Shown one piece after another: positions 9,401-15,232 of a DNA stretch of 64,000 nucleotides (positions are counted from its first letter, which is position 1; each line of letters opens with the position of its first letter). The notes under the pieces are model-generated. The model saw only the letters and a list, made by a program, of their open reading frames with translations, ran no database searches and was not told the origin of the DNA. The stretch is from a virus. Location of the stretch: IMG/VR virus record IMGVR_UViG_3300032011_000001, positions 94,154 to 158,153 of that record, one strand, 5' to 3'. A program made the position numbers and the translations under genes.

Positions 9401-10542
9401 GCAGTTGCAGTAACTAATGTGCCGCCGAGCTTGAAGCCATTGGCAGATCCGTCGTGAGTGCTGACATTGACATCTGCGCCGAAAGTGATGTCACCGTCTT
9501 GGTCTGCAAGAATTGCATTAACTGGCGTTCCGTCTTGATTATCCATTTTAAGGGCAAAACGGTTGGCATCACCGGTTCCAGTTCCCATGTACTTAATCTG
9601 CCATCCGTGGGTATCTGTCTGGCCCTCTCTTGCTCTAAGGATGGTGACATCATTATTATCACACTCCGCAACGAAGGCAGGATTATTATCACTCTCTTTG
9701 TTTATGGTAAGGGTATTGCTAGAATTAAAAGTTAAGTTCGCTTCGCCGCTTATTGCAGAAGCCCCCGTTGCGGTTACTACTCTATCGTCTAAACCGTTTG
9801 ATAGTGTGGCACCACCACCAGCCGAAGGGAGATTAGAAATTAAAACTTTCTTAGTAGAGTTGTCAGTTACATCTTGTAAGACAACATAGTCCGAGGTTGC
9901 CGCCGTTGTGCCCAAGGCAGATAGTTCATTTACATCCAGCGACAATACCCCGCTTGATGCTGCGAGGCCATTGCCAGCCATAAACGTAGCGACATCATCA
10001 ATACTCTCTAACTGTTCGGTAGAACCGTCGGAGTCTAAAACTAAAAACTTATCACCAGAGGCTATTTGTACATCTGAAAACTCGCTTATGTCTACATTTA
10101 AAGTTGCAGCTCCAGAGTTCGCTCCACCAGATAAGCCAGTACCCGCAATAACAGAAGTTATGTCAGCGTCGATGGTGCTTGTAAGGTTTGAAACGGTTAC
10201 TTTTTTTGTAGAGTTGTCGGTGATGTCCTGCACCACGATGAAGTCACCGCTAGCAGGCGCTGTGCCCAACGCTGTTAGCTCGCTAGCATCGAGGGCTAGC
10301 GATACCTCACCCGCAGTCCCACCCCCGGAGAGGCCGACTCCGGCGCTCACAGAGGTAATGTCACCATCACCTCCACCGGTATGAAAGTCAAATATCTCTG
10401 TCTCGACACCTTTGATGACTTGAAAAACTTTAAGATTGTCATCGTCGCCCACACGAATATCGAAATATGTTCCCTTGCTTCGGGCTTTATTCAATATTTT
10501 GAGGGTTTCGGACCAAAGGTTGCTTAGTTTGTTTGAAGGCAT
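6487..10542 (-). CDS. Tail fibre / receptor-binding-type structural protein
   Basis: A 1351-aa low-complexity beta-rich protein. I chose the ATG at 10540-10542 because GGACGGAG lies 6 bases before it; an upstream ATG would add 13 residues without a ribosome site. The N-terminus (KLSNLWSETLKILNKARSK) is a short helical base. Then come repeated fibre units: a sandwich motif with VVQDITDNSTKKV, three copies of GGTLVTATAxELNYVDGV followed by SAIQTQL and SPTFTG, and GIGTxxP turns (KVGIGTTSP, NVGIGTNNP) typical of trimeric tail fibres. The last ~130 residues form a different, compact domain without repeats, a likely receptor-binding or capping tip. No intramolecular chaperone was recognised. Confidence 0.88.
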   Translation of the reverse strand: MPSNKLSNLWSETLKILNKARSKGTYFDIRVGDDDNLKVFQVIKGVETEIFDFHTGGGDGDITSVSAGVGLSGGGTAGEVSLALDASELTALGTAPASGDFIVVQDITDNSTKKVTVSNLTSTIDADITSVIAGTGLSGGANSGAATLNVDISEFSDVQIASGDKFLVLDSDGSTEQLESIDDVATFMAGNGLAASSGVLSLDVNELSALGTTAATSDYVVLQDVTDNSTKKVLISNLPSAGGGATLSNGLDDRVVTATGASAISGEANLTFNSSNTLTINKESDNNPAFVAECDNNDVTILRAREGQTDTHGWQIKYMGTGTGDANRFALKMDNQDGTPVNAILADQDGDITFGADVNVSTHDGSANGFKLGGTLVTATAAELNYVDGVTSAIQTQLNAKAPAASPTFTGNLAAAAISGSSTLQVAGATSLGNNLSVEGTISGSGAATLGDTLRVEGDLTAHKDIVVEGGDINGTTSDLNIRSYGDINLVIDSNNNSSNEFTVNAYNTEILNLDESGNLQIDGDLTIGTTTVSAFGKTLIDDANASTARATLGLGSLATLSSIDISDNTNLAVGNGLDLTGDHLSVDVTDFMSSGANNRVLTATGTGSFKGNSDLTWDGASLTITKLTETTPAIIMNGGNDTDADVIRVLQSGVQTHGWAIRYLGDNDGDANQFALIMDNQSGTDVNALLVDQDGDATFGADVNISTHDGSANGFKLGGTLVTATATELNYVDGVTSAIQTQLDGKLATGGNAATATNATNATNVTTATDSGNASHYLTFVDSTAATQQLKTDAGISYNPSLNRVGINETSPAAALHVDRNATVGDIGGLTLGNATVKITDSSTNMYIDGNSINTDGNTYLNVSTNYDLYFGTNDTERMRIQNDGDVGVGTNDPDSKFHIKQSAQDSTGGIRLEKSDADNWFPIYYNSSGNLIFGQRDSTTNTAISIKGTNGFVGILDSTPSYTLDVNGDIRCTDDMFVNDDLTVTGDADISSHNGSSAGLSLGGTLVTATATELNYVDGVTSAIQTQLDAKAPTASPTFTGNATFDTDTLYVDSSGNKVGIGTTSPYANLSIEGDADGGVVSIRLGGDNSSASNFSGRLEMAEDTNGSQVMTYGAFLDYDGDAASPHNGMLHLGVRDNSTSDTNVLSISRKATANSLFISGSGNVGIGTNNPKVPLDIVSGSTLLSQTIMDGATTTFSCGSFTTTYKQINSDSDANIKPSITFTVPASRKVLVTLKMSIRDFDSSENLWRCRITDSDSESTEGSWGSDWNDEQINGHTEEKFGIYVLQWYFDGTDGTHNWAAGESKTMYFQMKVDSTNENVQVKAGAGYAPLMIKAESVPANVNFINLG
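7430..7590 (-). repeat. Tail-fibre repeat unit, copy 3 (short)
   Basis: Encodes a shortened copy of the unit found at 8300-8700 and 9335-9730. It retains the segment GGTLVTATATELNYVDGV and the SAIQTQL tail but lacks the preceding HGW/MDNQ section. Boundaries are approximate. Confidence 0.6.
8300..8700 (-). repeat. Tail-fibre repeat unit, copy 2
   Basis: A stretch of about 130 codons closely matching 9335-9730. Both copies contain THGW, RY/KYxG, DANxFAL, MDNQ, VDQDGD or ADQDGD, FGADVN, STHDGSANGFKLGG and ELNYVDGV in the same order. The sequence is similar at DNA level, so it is a possible recombination point. Boundaries are approximate. Confidence 0.7.
9335..9730 (-). repeat. Tail-fibre repeat unit, copy 1
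   Basis: The copy nearest the N-terminus of the ~130-codon unit described at 8300-8700, with the same order of motifs and near-identical DNA through the HDGSANGFKLGG to ELNYVDGV part. Boundaries are approximate. Confidence 0.7.
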
Positions 10543-10558
10543 AAAAAACTCCGTCCCA

Positions 10559-10566
10559 ATAAATAG
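10559..10566 (-). promoter_or_regulatory. CTATTTAT motif before tail-fibre gene
   Basis: Minus-strand CTATTTAT sits 16 bases upstream of the tail-fibre ATG, just before its GGACGGAG ribosome site. It matches the motif at 4789-4796 and 40493-40500. A late-promoter role is inferred. Confidence 0.3.
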
Positions 10567-10591
10567 TGAGGAACGGAGCATTTGTTGCTTA

Positions 10592-10616
10592 TCGGCAGCG
10601 AAGCGCCGAATTTTTT
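10592..10616 (+). terminator. Hairpin plus T-run facing the plus strand
   Basis: TCGGC / GCCGA stem (10592-10596 / 10605-10609) followed by ATTTTTT on the plus strand. All genes are on the minus strand, so as a terminator it would stop antisense transcription. On the minus strand it is preceded by A-runs and would be only a hairpin. It lies in the 100-base gap before the tail-fibre gene. Confidence 0.35.
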
Positions 10617-10642
10617 GCGATTTTTTTTGCGCTAAATTTTTT

Positions 10643-10855
10643 CTAGAGGCTTAAATTGTATTTTTTGCTCAAATAAGCCTTAATTTCTTCCGGGCTTGAG
10701 GCTGTCATGATAGGTCGCTCCTCATTGTGAAGCATATAAAGCTCCCTACCGTCCTTTGTTCCCATAGTAACGTGCAAATTTAGGCCATTTCTCTTAATAG
10801 AGAACACTTCTCTTACTTCATCCCACATATCTAACTCCAAAATAAACTTATTCAT
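10643..10855 (-). CDS. Unrecognised 70-aa protein
   Basis: A small alpha/beta protein with regular strands (FILELDMWDEVREVFSIKR, LNLHVTMG, ELYMLHN) and a C-terminal helix beginning SSPEEIKAYL. Its ATG overlaps the stop of the upstream basic 66-aa gene by 8 bases. It is the last gene of the small-gene operon before the tail-fibre gene. No family was recognised. Confidence 0.55.
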   Translation of the reverse strand: MNKFILELDMWDEVREVFSIKRNGLNLHVTMGTKDGRELYMLHNEERPIMTASSPEEIKAYLSKKYNLSL

Positions 10856-11048
10856 CCACTTTTTGTTCCGTTACGTCCAGAGTACCAGCGAAATTCGCCC
10901 TTTCAGAGACTTTTGCAGTACCATCCATAAGACTTTCGAGGTCATAACCTAAATTTTCGAGCGTATCTCGCATAATTTCTGCTTTTTTCTTAGCTTTGCG
11001 TTTAATTCGCTCTTCTCTTTTGGTAAACTTCTTCATCATTTTGCCCAT
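10848..11048 (-). CDS. Unrecognised 66-aa basic protein
   Basis: The first 27 residues are strongly basic (KKFTKREERIKRKAKKK), a helix suited to nucleic-acid or ribosome contact. The rest is acidic. AGGAGACAAT directly precedes the ATG, a near-ideal ribosome site. It overlaps the downstream 70-aa gene. Function is unknown. Confidence 0.6.
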   Translation of the reverse strand: MGKMMKKFTKREERIKRKAKKKAEIMRDTLENLGYDLESLMDGTAKVSERANFAGTLDVTEQKVDE

Positions 11049-11057
11049 TATTGTCTC

Positions 11058-11339
11058 CTATTGTTGTAAGTATGGGGAAACGAGGTCTATCTCCTCGTCA
11101 AAAAACTCTTCTTTGCGTCCATCCGGTAAAAGTACGAGATATAATGGAACATATTCGAACGGTTCATCAGGACTATTATATATTTCAGGGTGCTCGCGGT
11201 ACAATTCAATATCATAATATCTCTCACTATAAAAAGGAGACTCCAGCTCGTGACATACATTCAAGACAATGCCAACGTGATGGTACATATCCTTATTAAC
11301 GAAAGCAGGCTCCCTTATCTTAACTAAGTCTCCCTTCAT
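11058..11339 (-). CDS. SH3/KOW-like GDLV-family protein
   Basis: A 93-aa protein. I start it at the ATG at 11337-11339 (MKGDLVKIREPAF), which has GAAGGAA 9 bases upstream and matches the MxxGDLV start of its relatives. An upstream in-frame start would leave no room for a leader after the promoter at 11378-11406. The barrel continues with HHVGIVLNV, YYDIEL and EYVPLYLVLLP. This is one of the clearest members of the repeated small-protein family. Confidence 0.65.
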   Translation of the reverse strand: MKGDLVKIREPAFVNKDMYHHVGIVLNVCHELESPFYSERYYDIELYREHPEIYNSPDEPFEYVPLYLVLLPDGRKEEFFDEEIDLVSPYLQQ

Positions 11340-11377
11340 GTACTTCGGTTCCTTCTTCTTGACACCCATAGCACACT

Positions 11378-11406
11378 ATTGTAGCACAGATACTCACAAA
11401 AGTCAA
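11378..11406 (-). promoter_or_regulatory. Sigma-70-type promoter (TTGACT-17-TACAAT)
   Basis: Minus strand: -35 TTGACT at 11401-11406, 17-base spacer, -10 TACAAT at 11378-11383. Each box has one mismatch to consensus. It would start transcription near 11371 and drive the operon 11339 to 10643. Confidence 0.7.
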
Positions 11407-11409
11407 ATA

Positions 11410-11589
11410 TTATTTAATAAGAGATACTTTATCTTCCACATACCATGAGTTACCACCCGCCATCTTGATGAAACCAATAGTAGGCTCAACGTAGTACCAT
11501 ATATCCTCATGGGCTGAGACTCCCCTTACTTCTCCCTCGAAAAGCAACTCACCATCTTTTACAAGTACCTTGTCTCCAATACTAAGCAT
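11410..11589 (-). CDS. SH3/KOW-like GDLV-family protein (59 aa)
   Basis: Starts at the ATG at 11587-11589 (MLSIGDKVLVKDG), with TAGGAGGGTTAGGTAC directly upstream; a longer frame upstream has no ribosome site. The barrel pattern is GDKVLVKDGELL, FEGEVRGVS, WYYVEP and GNSWYVEDKVSLI. At 59 aa it is essentially a single minimal domain. It sits just upstream of the promoter at 11378-11406 and so ends a separate transcription unit. Confidence 0.6.
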   Translation of the reverse strand: MLSIGDKVLVKDGELLFEGEVRGVSAHEDIWYYVEPTIGFIKMAGGNSWYVEDKVSLIK

Positions 11590-11714
11590 GTACCTAACCC
11601 TCCTATGAAACTCTCTTAGAGAAGCTTCTGTTAGCTTACACAAATATGCTAAGCATTAGTACATAGTATTAGATATATGCTATTGAAAAAACTCAAAAAA
11701 TAACAAGCAGAATT

Positions 11715-12071
11715 TTAGCAGCCTTCCCATGACTCCAAATCATCGTCGTTGTAGGCCATCTCATAAGTATCTGTCTCTTCATTGTACCTAAGAGGCGATA
11801 GGTTGTTGTGTCCCATCCACATAGAGCGACAACTAAGCTGCTTTACCGCACTTAACATGTCGTCTTTCTCTATCTGTTCTGCTATATCGTGTATTAGGCC
11901 CTCGTCTATCCAAGGTTTTATCTTATAATACACCTGATCTAAGTTTACACTGGTCCATGACAATGAAGGATCTTCTTTTATCTCTAGTATTTCCGCTGCA
12001 TAGCAATAGTCTTTAACAATCTGGCTAGTCGGCCAACGGTTGACCAACACAATATCACCTATCCTATACAT
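11715..12071 (-). CDS. SH3/KOW-like GDLV-family protein (118 aa)
   Basis: Starts at the ATG at 12069-12071 (MYRIGDIVLVNRWP), the position matching the MxxGDxV start of its relatives. Three further ATGs lie in frame up to 30 bases upstream, inside the previous gene. Barrel strands include YCYAAEILEIKED and VYYKIKPW; an extra helical region and acidic tail (EETDTYEMAYNDDDLESW) follow. The gene overlaps the previous one by 8 bases. Function is unknown. Confidence 0.6.
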   Translation of the reverse strand: MYRIGDIVLVNRWPTSQIVKDYCYAAEILEIKEDPSLSWTSVNLDQVYYKIKPWIDEGLIHDIAEQIEKDDMLSAVKQLSCRSMWMGHNNLSPLRYNEETDTYEMAYNDDDLESWEGC

Positions 12072-12321
12072 TCCCTTCATCCTTCTCATTAGGTTCCCCA
12101 TCCCAATTTTCCATGTATTGGTAAATAGGTGCCAACTTGACTAACCTCTGAGGATGCCAATCAACTTTTCCTGATGCGTTGTTTGGAATGACCTTGTAGA
12201 ACACCTCTTTGTCGTGTGCCCTCTCTGCGACATCTGCGACAATGCCCTTAAAACCCATTGATGGTGCGCGTTGCATTACTACAACCTCTGTACCGATGCC
12301 TATTATCATGCTATTTGTCAT
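12064..12321 (-). CDS. SH3/KOW-like GDLV-family protein (85 aa)
   Basis: Begins MTNSMIIGIGTEVVVMQR; the GTEVVV turn replaces GDLV. It continues FKGIVADVAER, EVFYKVIP and HPQRLVKLAP in family order, then has an acidic tail. The ATG overlaps the stop of the 49-aa gene by 11 bases. It belongs to a run of four consecutive family members (12460 down to 11410). Confidence 0.6.
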   Translation of the reverse strand: MTNSMIIGIGTEVVVMQRAPSMGFKGIVADVAERAHDKEVFYKVIPNNASGKVDWHPQRLVKLAPIYQYMENWDGEPNEKDEGNV

Positions 12322-12460
12322 ACTGGCTCCACTCTTCGTTGAATACCCATCGTCTTACGCCCGTCTTGTTGCTCATCATAAGTGCATGGTCAAAGTACAA
12401 GTCCAATACGAGCCACGATGTCTCATCCATTCTTCTTATTAGTAAGTCACCTATTTTCAT
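12311..12460 (-). CDS. SH3/KOW-like GDLV-family microprotein (49 aa)
   Basis: A short gene below common length cut-offs. ATG at 12458-12460, preceded by AAGGAGACAGC, an excellent ribosome site. The product opens MKIGDLLIRRMDETSW, then LVLDLYFDHALMM and GVRRWVFNEEW, the family pattern in minimal form. It overlaps the next gene by 11 bases, consistent with coupling. It heads a four-gene tandem of related proteins. Confidence 0.6.
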   Translation of the reverse strand: MKIGDLLIRRMDETSWLVLDLYFDHALMMSNKTGVRRWVFNEEWSQYDK

Positions 12461-12531
12461 GCTGTCTCCTTAATTCTCAAAAATTGGGCCGTGTGTTACG
12501 AACGCCCTTAGCTTGCTTTATACCCCCCTAG

Positions 12532-12589
12532 TAGGTAGTAGTACCCACTCTCCGGGTACCCCCCCGGTGGGGGGTAGGGGTAGGGGGGT
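12532..12589 (-). other. GC-rich nested-stem structure between genes
   Basis: In a 139-base gap, an outer perfect 9-bp inverted repeat (12532-12540 with 12581-12589, ACCCCCCTA / TAGGGGGGT) encloses two perfect 6-bp hairpins: GTACCC/GGGTAC (12541-12546, 12554-12559) and CCCCCC/GGGGGG (12560-12565, 12569-12574). The plus strand also has closely spaced G-runs. The composition is far from its AT-rich surroundings. It could be a structured leader of the 49-aa gene, a terminator without T-run, or a protein or G-quadruplex site. Confidence 0.6.
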
Positions 12590-12599
12590 GTGCCCTTGC

Positions 12600-12878
12600 T
12601 TAGAACACCTCGTCACGCTTGCCCATTTGATATGTCAATGGCCTAAACCAATGGCGACCCTTGCATAGGTTAGGGTGCTGCCTCCTGCATGCATCAAGTG
12701 GCTTCTCCTTGGTATCTTCTAAGTGTACCTTAACATGCACCGCTTGTGTCATGTCAGGATACACGCTGCCATACTTAGTGTTATACTTATACGGCGCAAG
12801 GATAGCAGTGAACTCACACAGCATTGCCTTGATCGCACCGCGCTTTAACTTCTTACTCTTTGTACTTTTTCTAGCCAT
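12600..12878 (-). CDS. Unrecognised 92-aa basic protein
   Basis: Very basic N-terminus (ARKSTKSKKLKRGAIKA), a central region with Tyr and His, and a Cys pair (CRRQHPNLCKG) that could bind metal with nearby His residues. The ATG is 9 bases after an AGGAGATCAC ribosome site and about 24 bases after the predicted start of the perfect promoter at 12909-12937, so strong early expression is likely. No family was recognised; nucleic-acid binding is plausible from charge alone. Confidence 0.65.
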   Translation of the reverse strand: MARKSTKSKKLKRGAIKAMLCEFTAILAPYKYNTKYGSVYPDMTQAVHVKVHLEDTKEKPLDACRRQHPNLCKGRHWFRPLTYQMGKRDEVF

Positions 12879-12886
12879 GTGATCTC

Positions 12887-13015
12887 CTAAATGAAATACT
12901 TACCTACTATTATACCAAGAATGAACCAGCATGTCAAGTCTGCTAGGTGTGCTACTAATAGTTTTCTGTTATGTCTCTCGCATACTTTGAGCCACTGATA
13001 TGTATGATCGTTCAT
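12887..13015 (-). CDS. Membrane microprotein (42 aa)
   Basis: ATG at 13013-13015 overlaps the stop of the peptidase gene as TAATG. The product has a polar N-half (MNDHTYQWLKVCERHNRK) and a C-terminal span (LADLTCWFILGIIVG) ending in KYFI. It is one of several single-span microproteins in this region. The promoter at 12909-12937 lies inside its last codons, so the sequence carries two functions or the frame is fortuitous. Confidence 0.5.
   Translation of the reverse strand: MNDHTYQWLKVCERHNRKLLVAHLADLTCWFILGIIVGKYFI
12909..12937 (-). promoter_or_regulatory. Perfect consensus sigma-70 promoter
   Basis: Minus strand TTGACA at 12932-12937, 17-base spacer, TATAAT at 12909-12914: an exact match to the consensus with optimal spacing. 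Transcription would start near 12902, just before the ribosome site of the 92-aa basic gene. It is embedded in the 42-aa frame. Confidence 0.85.
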
Positions 13016-13443
13016 TATGCTTGCTCCCTTACATATGTCATCACCCATCGTGATGCATAGTTGTTATATTCTTCTTTGTTTATGTTTATTTTTAATCTAC
13101 CCGCCAACTTTAGTCCACGCTTCCATGCGTCTAGCTCCTCCGCGATAACTTCACATCGGTATGCATTGCGGCGCTTGTTGACCTTGCTATCCTTGAAGCG
13201 ATAGGCAGCGAGGGTAGGGAAACTTTCCTTGTAACCTTTGCTGTTGTACGCAATCGCATGACCACATTCGTGAAGCAGGGAATAGACTTGGTTCTTCTTG
13301 CTCTTGATCTTAGAGTTATAGACAATATGTTTCTCCTCATGTAGATAGGCATCAATGCCATAGCTCTTGTATACCTCGAAGCCACGTCTATGTGCCCATG
13401 CTTCCAGTTTAGCTAATGCTGTAGTATATTCTTTCTTGTTCAT
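13015..13443 (-). CDS. Small zinc-peptidase-like protein (HECGH)
   Basis: A 142-aa protein with LLHECGHAIAY, an HExxH zinc motif in an ImmA/SprT-like context. The downstream EVIAEELDAW helix can supply the third ligand. The N-terminus (KKEYTTALAKLEAWAHRRGF) is helical and basic. I start at the ATG at 13441-13443, 12 bases after GAAGG; a TTG 9 bases upstream is the alternative. Phage proteins of this type may cleave regulators, but some are adaptors. The substrate is unknown. Confidence 0.7.
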   Translation of the reverse strand: MNKKEYTTALAKLEAWAHRRGFEVYKSYGIDAYLHEEKHIVYNSKIKSKKNQVYSLLHECGHAIAYNSKGYKESFPTLAAYRFKDSKVNKRRNAYRCEVIAEELDAWKRGLKLAGRLKININKEEYNNYASRWVMTYVREQA

Positions 13444-13476
13444 ACTTAACAAATACCTTCTTTTATGTTATAATTA

Positions 13477-13698
13477 TTATAGTTTTGTTCCCGGCAAAAC
13501 AGGTTGCTCAGTCTCAGCATCGTATATGATCACGGGGAGGTCTTGTGATCGAAGCTTGAGCTGAAGTGCTTGCCTAGCATCTTCCAATTCACTGAAGATG
13601 GCTACTGTAGTGTGCCCAAAGTGTGGGCTGATGGTCCTTAACTCATAGCGAGAGAAGGTTACGTTAGGATGTTTTTGTGAATATAGTTTGTTAGTCAT
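13477..13698 (-). CDS. Unrecognised 73-aa protein
   Basis: An alpha/beta protein (NVTFSRYELRTIS, TTVAIFSELEDARQALQ, LPVIIYDAETEQPV). The order strand-helix-strand with the phrase IYDAETEQPV is common in small phage proteins of unknown role. It ends about 35 bases before the peptidase gene, and an AT-rich stretch with TATAAT lies between, without a good -35 box. Confidence 0.55.
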   Translation of the reverse strand: MTNKLYSQKHPNVTFSRYELRTISPHFGHTTVAIFSELEDARQALQLKLRSQDLPVIIYDAETEQPVLPGTKL

Positions 13699-13699
13699 G

Positions 13700-14023
13700 T
13701 TATCGTTCTCCCGCCACAGTATTCATGCGGCTTTCAGGTGCTAAAAAGGTTTGCCATTCACGGCCATGAAGCTCGGACAGGTCCATAGGCGCACCACGAT
13801 CATCATAGCGGTTACACATACGCTTGAAGGCGTTGATGTGCTTGCTTGTGGTTGTGGAATATCTTTCTGCGGTTTCGTGTACGGTTGCGTCACGGTAGTT
13901 GACAACTAACACAGGCACACCATAGGAGAAATAAACATCCTTGTCCCAAGTGAGGTCCAGTTCTTCATCTGGAATTTGCACAATAACGCGAGTTTGGTTC
14001 TTACCTAAGTTTTCTAATTTCAT
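13700..14023 (-). CDS. Conserved small phage protein (STTTSKHINAF motif)
   Basis: A 107-aa protein containing DVYFSYGVPVLVV and a segment ending YSTTTSKHINAF. This strand-turn-helix module (SY-x-TPV ... TTSKHINKW in relatives) recurs as a stand-alone domain in many phages; I believe it corresponds to a named DUF. It starts in frame with a weak ribosome site and is followed within 2 bases by the 73-aa gene. Function is unknown. Confidence 0.65.
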   Translation of the reverse strand: MKLENLGKNQTRVIVQIPDEELDLTWDKDVYFSYGVPVLVVNYRDATVHETAERYSTTTSKHINAFKRMCNRYDDRGAPMDLSELHGREWQTFLAPESRMNTVAGER

Positions 14024-14025
14024 AT

Positions 14026-14169
14026 TTACTCCTCTTCATATCCGTCAAACCAGCCATCGCCGGAGGTTGCAGGGTCTTTACAGTGGGCTTGTGCTTGTTC
14101 GAGAGTTAAACCTCGCTTGATAACACGGTTATTGCCTTTAAAACGAAACCTAATAATCTTATATGTCAT
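14026..14169 (-). CDS. Unrecognised 47-aa basic protein
   Basis: Starts at the ATG at 14167-14169 (MTYKIIRFRFKGNNRVIKR), with AAGAGGTGCGATA upstream; the longer frame upstream only shadows the 110-aa gene. A beta-hairpin of basic residues is followed by a helix (LTLEQAQAHCKD) and a Gly/Asp-rich end (SGDGWFDGYEEE). This strand-turn-LxxEQAxxHC layout is frequent in short phage proteins. Function is unknown. Confidence 0.6.
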   Translation of the reverse strand: MTYKIIRFRFKGNNRVIKRGLTLEQAQAHCKDPATSGDGWFDGYEEE

Positions 14170-14170
14170 A

Positions 14171-14503
14171 TTATCGCACCTCTTCTTTAACTTCAAGTGA
14201 ATTGTATTCAGGGCTACGTTCGCGAGTAAAGAAATAATACTCGTTGTCAAAGCTCCCGAAATACAGGGCATGCTCAGGCTGAGGCTCGCGAGCGTCGGGG
14301 TAAGCCTGAGTTTCATTTACCATGCTAGCAAGATCACCAATGGTGTGCTTTGCCTCATGGTGTGTCCACATAAGGCGAGCAATGGCTAGTTCCATGATCT
14401 CGCTCTTGGTCAAACACTTGTTGACCATGTATTCGGCCACGGCTTGGCTCACCTTGGTTTGATTGACTTTTGTATTGGGGATAGTGAGGTATTTGTTTTC
14501 CAT
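14171..14503 (-). CDS. Unrecognised 110-aa protein heading an early operon
   Basis: The first gene after the conserved element A and promoter A. The N-half is helical (VSQAVAEYMVNKCLTKSEIMEL) and the C-half strand-rich with aromatic residues (ALYFGSFDNEYYFFTRE). The ribosome site AAAGGAAA precedes the ATG. It is followed by the 47-aa, 107-aa, 73-aa and peptidase genes with minimal spacing, so all are probably one transcript. No family was recognised. Confidence 0.6.
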   Translation of the reverse strand: MENKYLTIPNTKVNQTKVSQAVAEYMVNKCLTKSEIMELAIARLMWTHHEAKHTIGDLASMVNETQAYPDAREPQPEHALYFGSFDNEYYFFTRERSPEYNSLEVKEEVR

Positions 14504-14542
14504 GCTTATTTCCTTTTCGGTTTCGCTGTTTAATATGGGTTA

Positions 14543-14570
14543 ATTATACACTTCTGAGCGAGGATTGCAA
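14543..14570 (-). promoter_or_regulatory. Sigma-70-type promoter A (TTGCAA-16-TATAAT)
   Basis: Minus strand -35 TTGCAA at 14565-14570, 16-base spacer, -10 TATAAT at 14543-14548. It lies about 18 bases downstream of conserved element A. Promoter B (23196-23223) has the same form in the same position beside element B. Confidence 0.7.
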
Positions 14571-14587
14571 GAACTTTCTTTCCTTAT

Positions 14588-14700
14588 ATTCCGGGCACTT
14601 ACGGATAAAGCGACAATTGAGTGTTTTCGGGGGGTTGCGCGGGAATGCTGGGACTTACGTGGATCTCCATTGAGGGCAGATCTGCATCGCCATGTCGCAC
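14588..14700 (-). promoter_or_regulatory. Conserved intergenic element, copy A
   Basis: 113 bases sharing ordered blocks with 23251-23371. Minus-strand order: GTGCGACATG, a GATCT...AGATC hairpin, CCACGTAAGT, then TTGTCGCTTT, CGTAAGT and CCGGAAT. GCGACA at one end is complementary to TGTCGC near the other. It is flanked upstream by a terminator and downstream by a sigma-70 promoter, as in copy B. It may be a regulator-binding site, an origin with CGTAAGT iterons, or a structured RNA. Confidence 0.7.
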
Positions 14701-14707
14701 TAGCATT

Positions 14708-14749
14708 AAAAAGACACCCACAACTAGAGTAGGTTTAGTCATGGGTGCC
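14708..14749 (-). terminator. Rho-independent terminator of the small RNA
   Basis: Minus strand stem GGCACCCA / TGGGTGTC with an inner GACTA/TAGTT helix, followed by TTTTT. It ends transcription from the promoter at 14842-14870 before element A. Confidence 0.8.
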
Positions 14750-14835
14750 TCAAAGATAAGGGGGTTTGATCCTAGCCCCTATCATATGTTGTTAAGGCTC
14801 GCCGAGCGTAGGAGGGGAACAGCGACATGCCTAAC
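14708..14835 (-). ncRNA. Candidate small RNA between promoter and terminator
   Basis: A near-consensus promoter (14842-14870) faces a rho-independent terminator (14708-14749) about 127 bases away, with no credible protein between them (the best frames are 11 and 18 codons without ribosome sites). The transcript would contain CATGTCGC near its 5' end, a GCTCGGCGAGC hairpin and short C- and G-rich arms (TTCCCC, AGGGGC, ACCCCC) that can pair. CATGTCGC is the inverse complement of GCGACATG in element A just beyond the terminator. It could be a trans-acting sRNA, a leader or a decoy. Confidence 0.55.
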
Positions 14836-14841
14836 TTAAAC

Positions 14842-14870
14842 ATTATATCATGACGACGAGGGTATGTTAA
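14842..14870 (-). promoter_or_regulatory. Sigma-70-type promoter for the small RNA
   Basis: Minus strand -35 TTAACA at 14865-14870, 17-base spacer, -10 TATAAT at 14842-14847: one mismatch to consensus. Transcription would start near 14835. Confidence 0.75.
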
Positions 14871-14889
14871 GTGGTGACGACGTTATTTG

Positions 14890-15036
14890 TTACTCTTTTT
14901 TAACGCAGTGCGTATATACTATGTAACGTGCGTGTGCTAGATACATGGCATAGTTCACCACCATTTACCACTTTATTCCACAGAATACCACTAAAGTAGC
15001 AACCCCTACCACAGGGCATGCAAAGCTATCACCCAT
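14890..15036 (-). other. Two tiny ORFs (23 and 24 codons) in a 170-base gap
   Basis: From 15036 a 23-codon frame encodes MGDSFACPVVGVATLVVFCG, a possible membrane span. Its stop is followed immediately by an ATG opening a 24-codon frame (MVVNYAMYLAHARYIVYTHC) that ends at 14890. Neither has a convincing ribosome site. The stretch may simply be spacer upstream of the small-RNA promoter. Confidence 0.25.
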
Positions 15037-15043
15037 CTTTTAG

Positions 15044-15232
15044 CTACTCATCATCATCTTCTTTATCGGCATCGAGCTCCGCAGCAAGCATCTCTTTAAA
15101 GTGTTTAAGCATAGTCTCAGTACCAACAATGGGCATGCCTTGTATAGACTCAGTTACCATCTTCTGCTCATAGTCTCTTATCCTATACTCAAGGTATTCT
15201 ATCTTCTTTTCTTTCTCTTCTCTATTAGTCAT
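15044..15232 (-). CDS. Coiled-coil 62-aa protein
   Basis: Almost entirely helical and charged: residues 3-30 form a probable coiled coil (EEKEKKIEYLEYRIRDYEQK), and the tail is acidic (DADKEDDDE). The start overlaps the stop of the 84-aa gene by 8 bases. Likely an oligomerising or adaptor microprotein; function is unknown. Confidence 0.6.
   Translation of the reverse strand: MTNREEKEKKIEYLEYRIRDYEQKMVTESIQGMPIVGTETMLKHFKEMLAAELDADKEDDDE

Noticed and set aside
6487-10542. Diversity-generating retroelement acting on the tail fibre
   Set aside because: The repeats are structural units, there is no reverse transcriptase gene or template repeat nearby and the C-terminal domain shows no adenine-rich variable repeat pair.
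14750-14830. tRNA on the plus strand (T-arm-like GGGGGTTTGATCC)
   Set aside because: No acceptor partner, D-arm or anticodon arm could be drawn; the stretch is better explained as part of the small-RNA unit on the minus strand.
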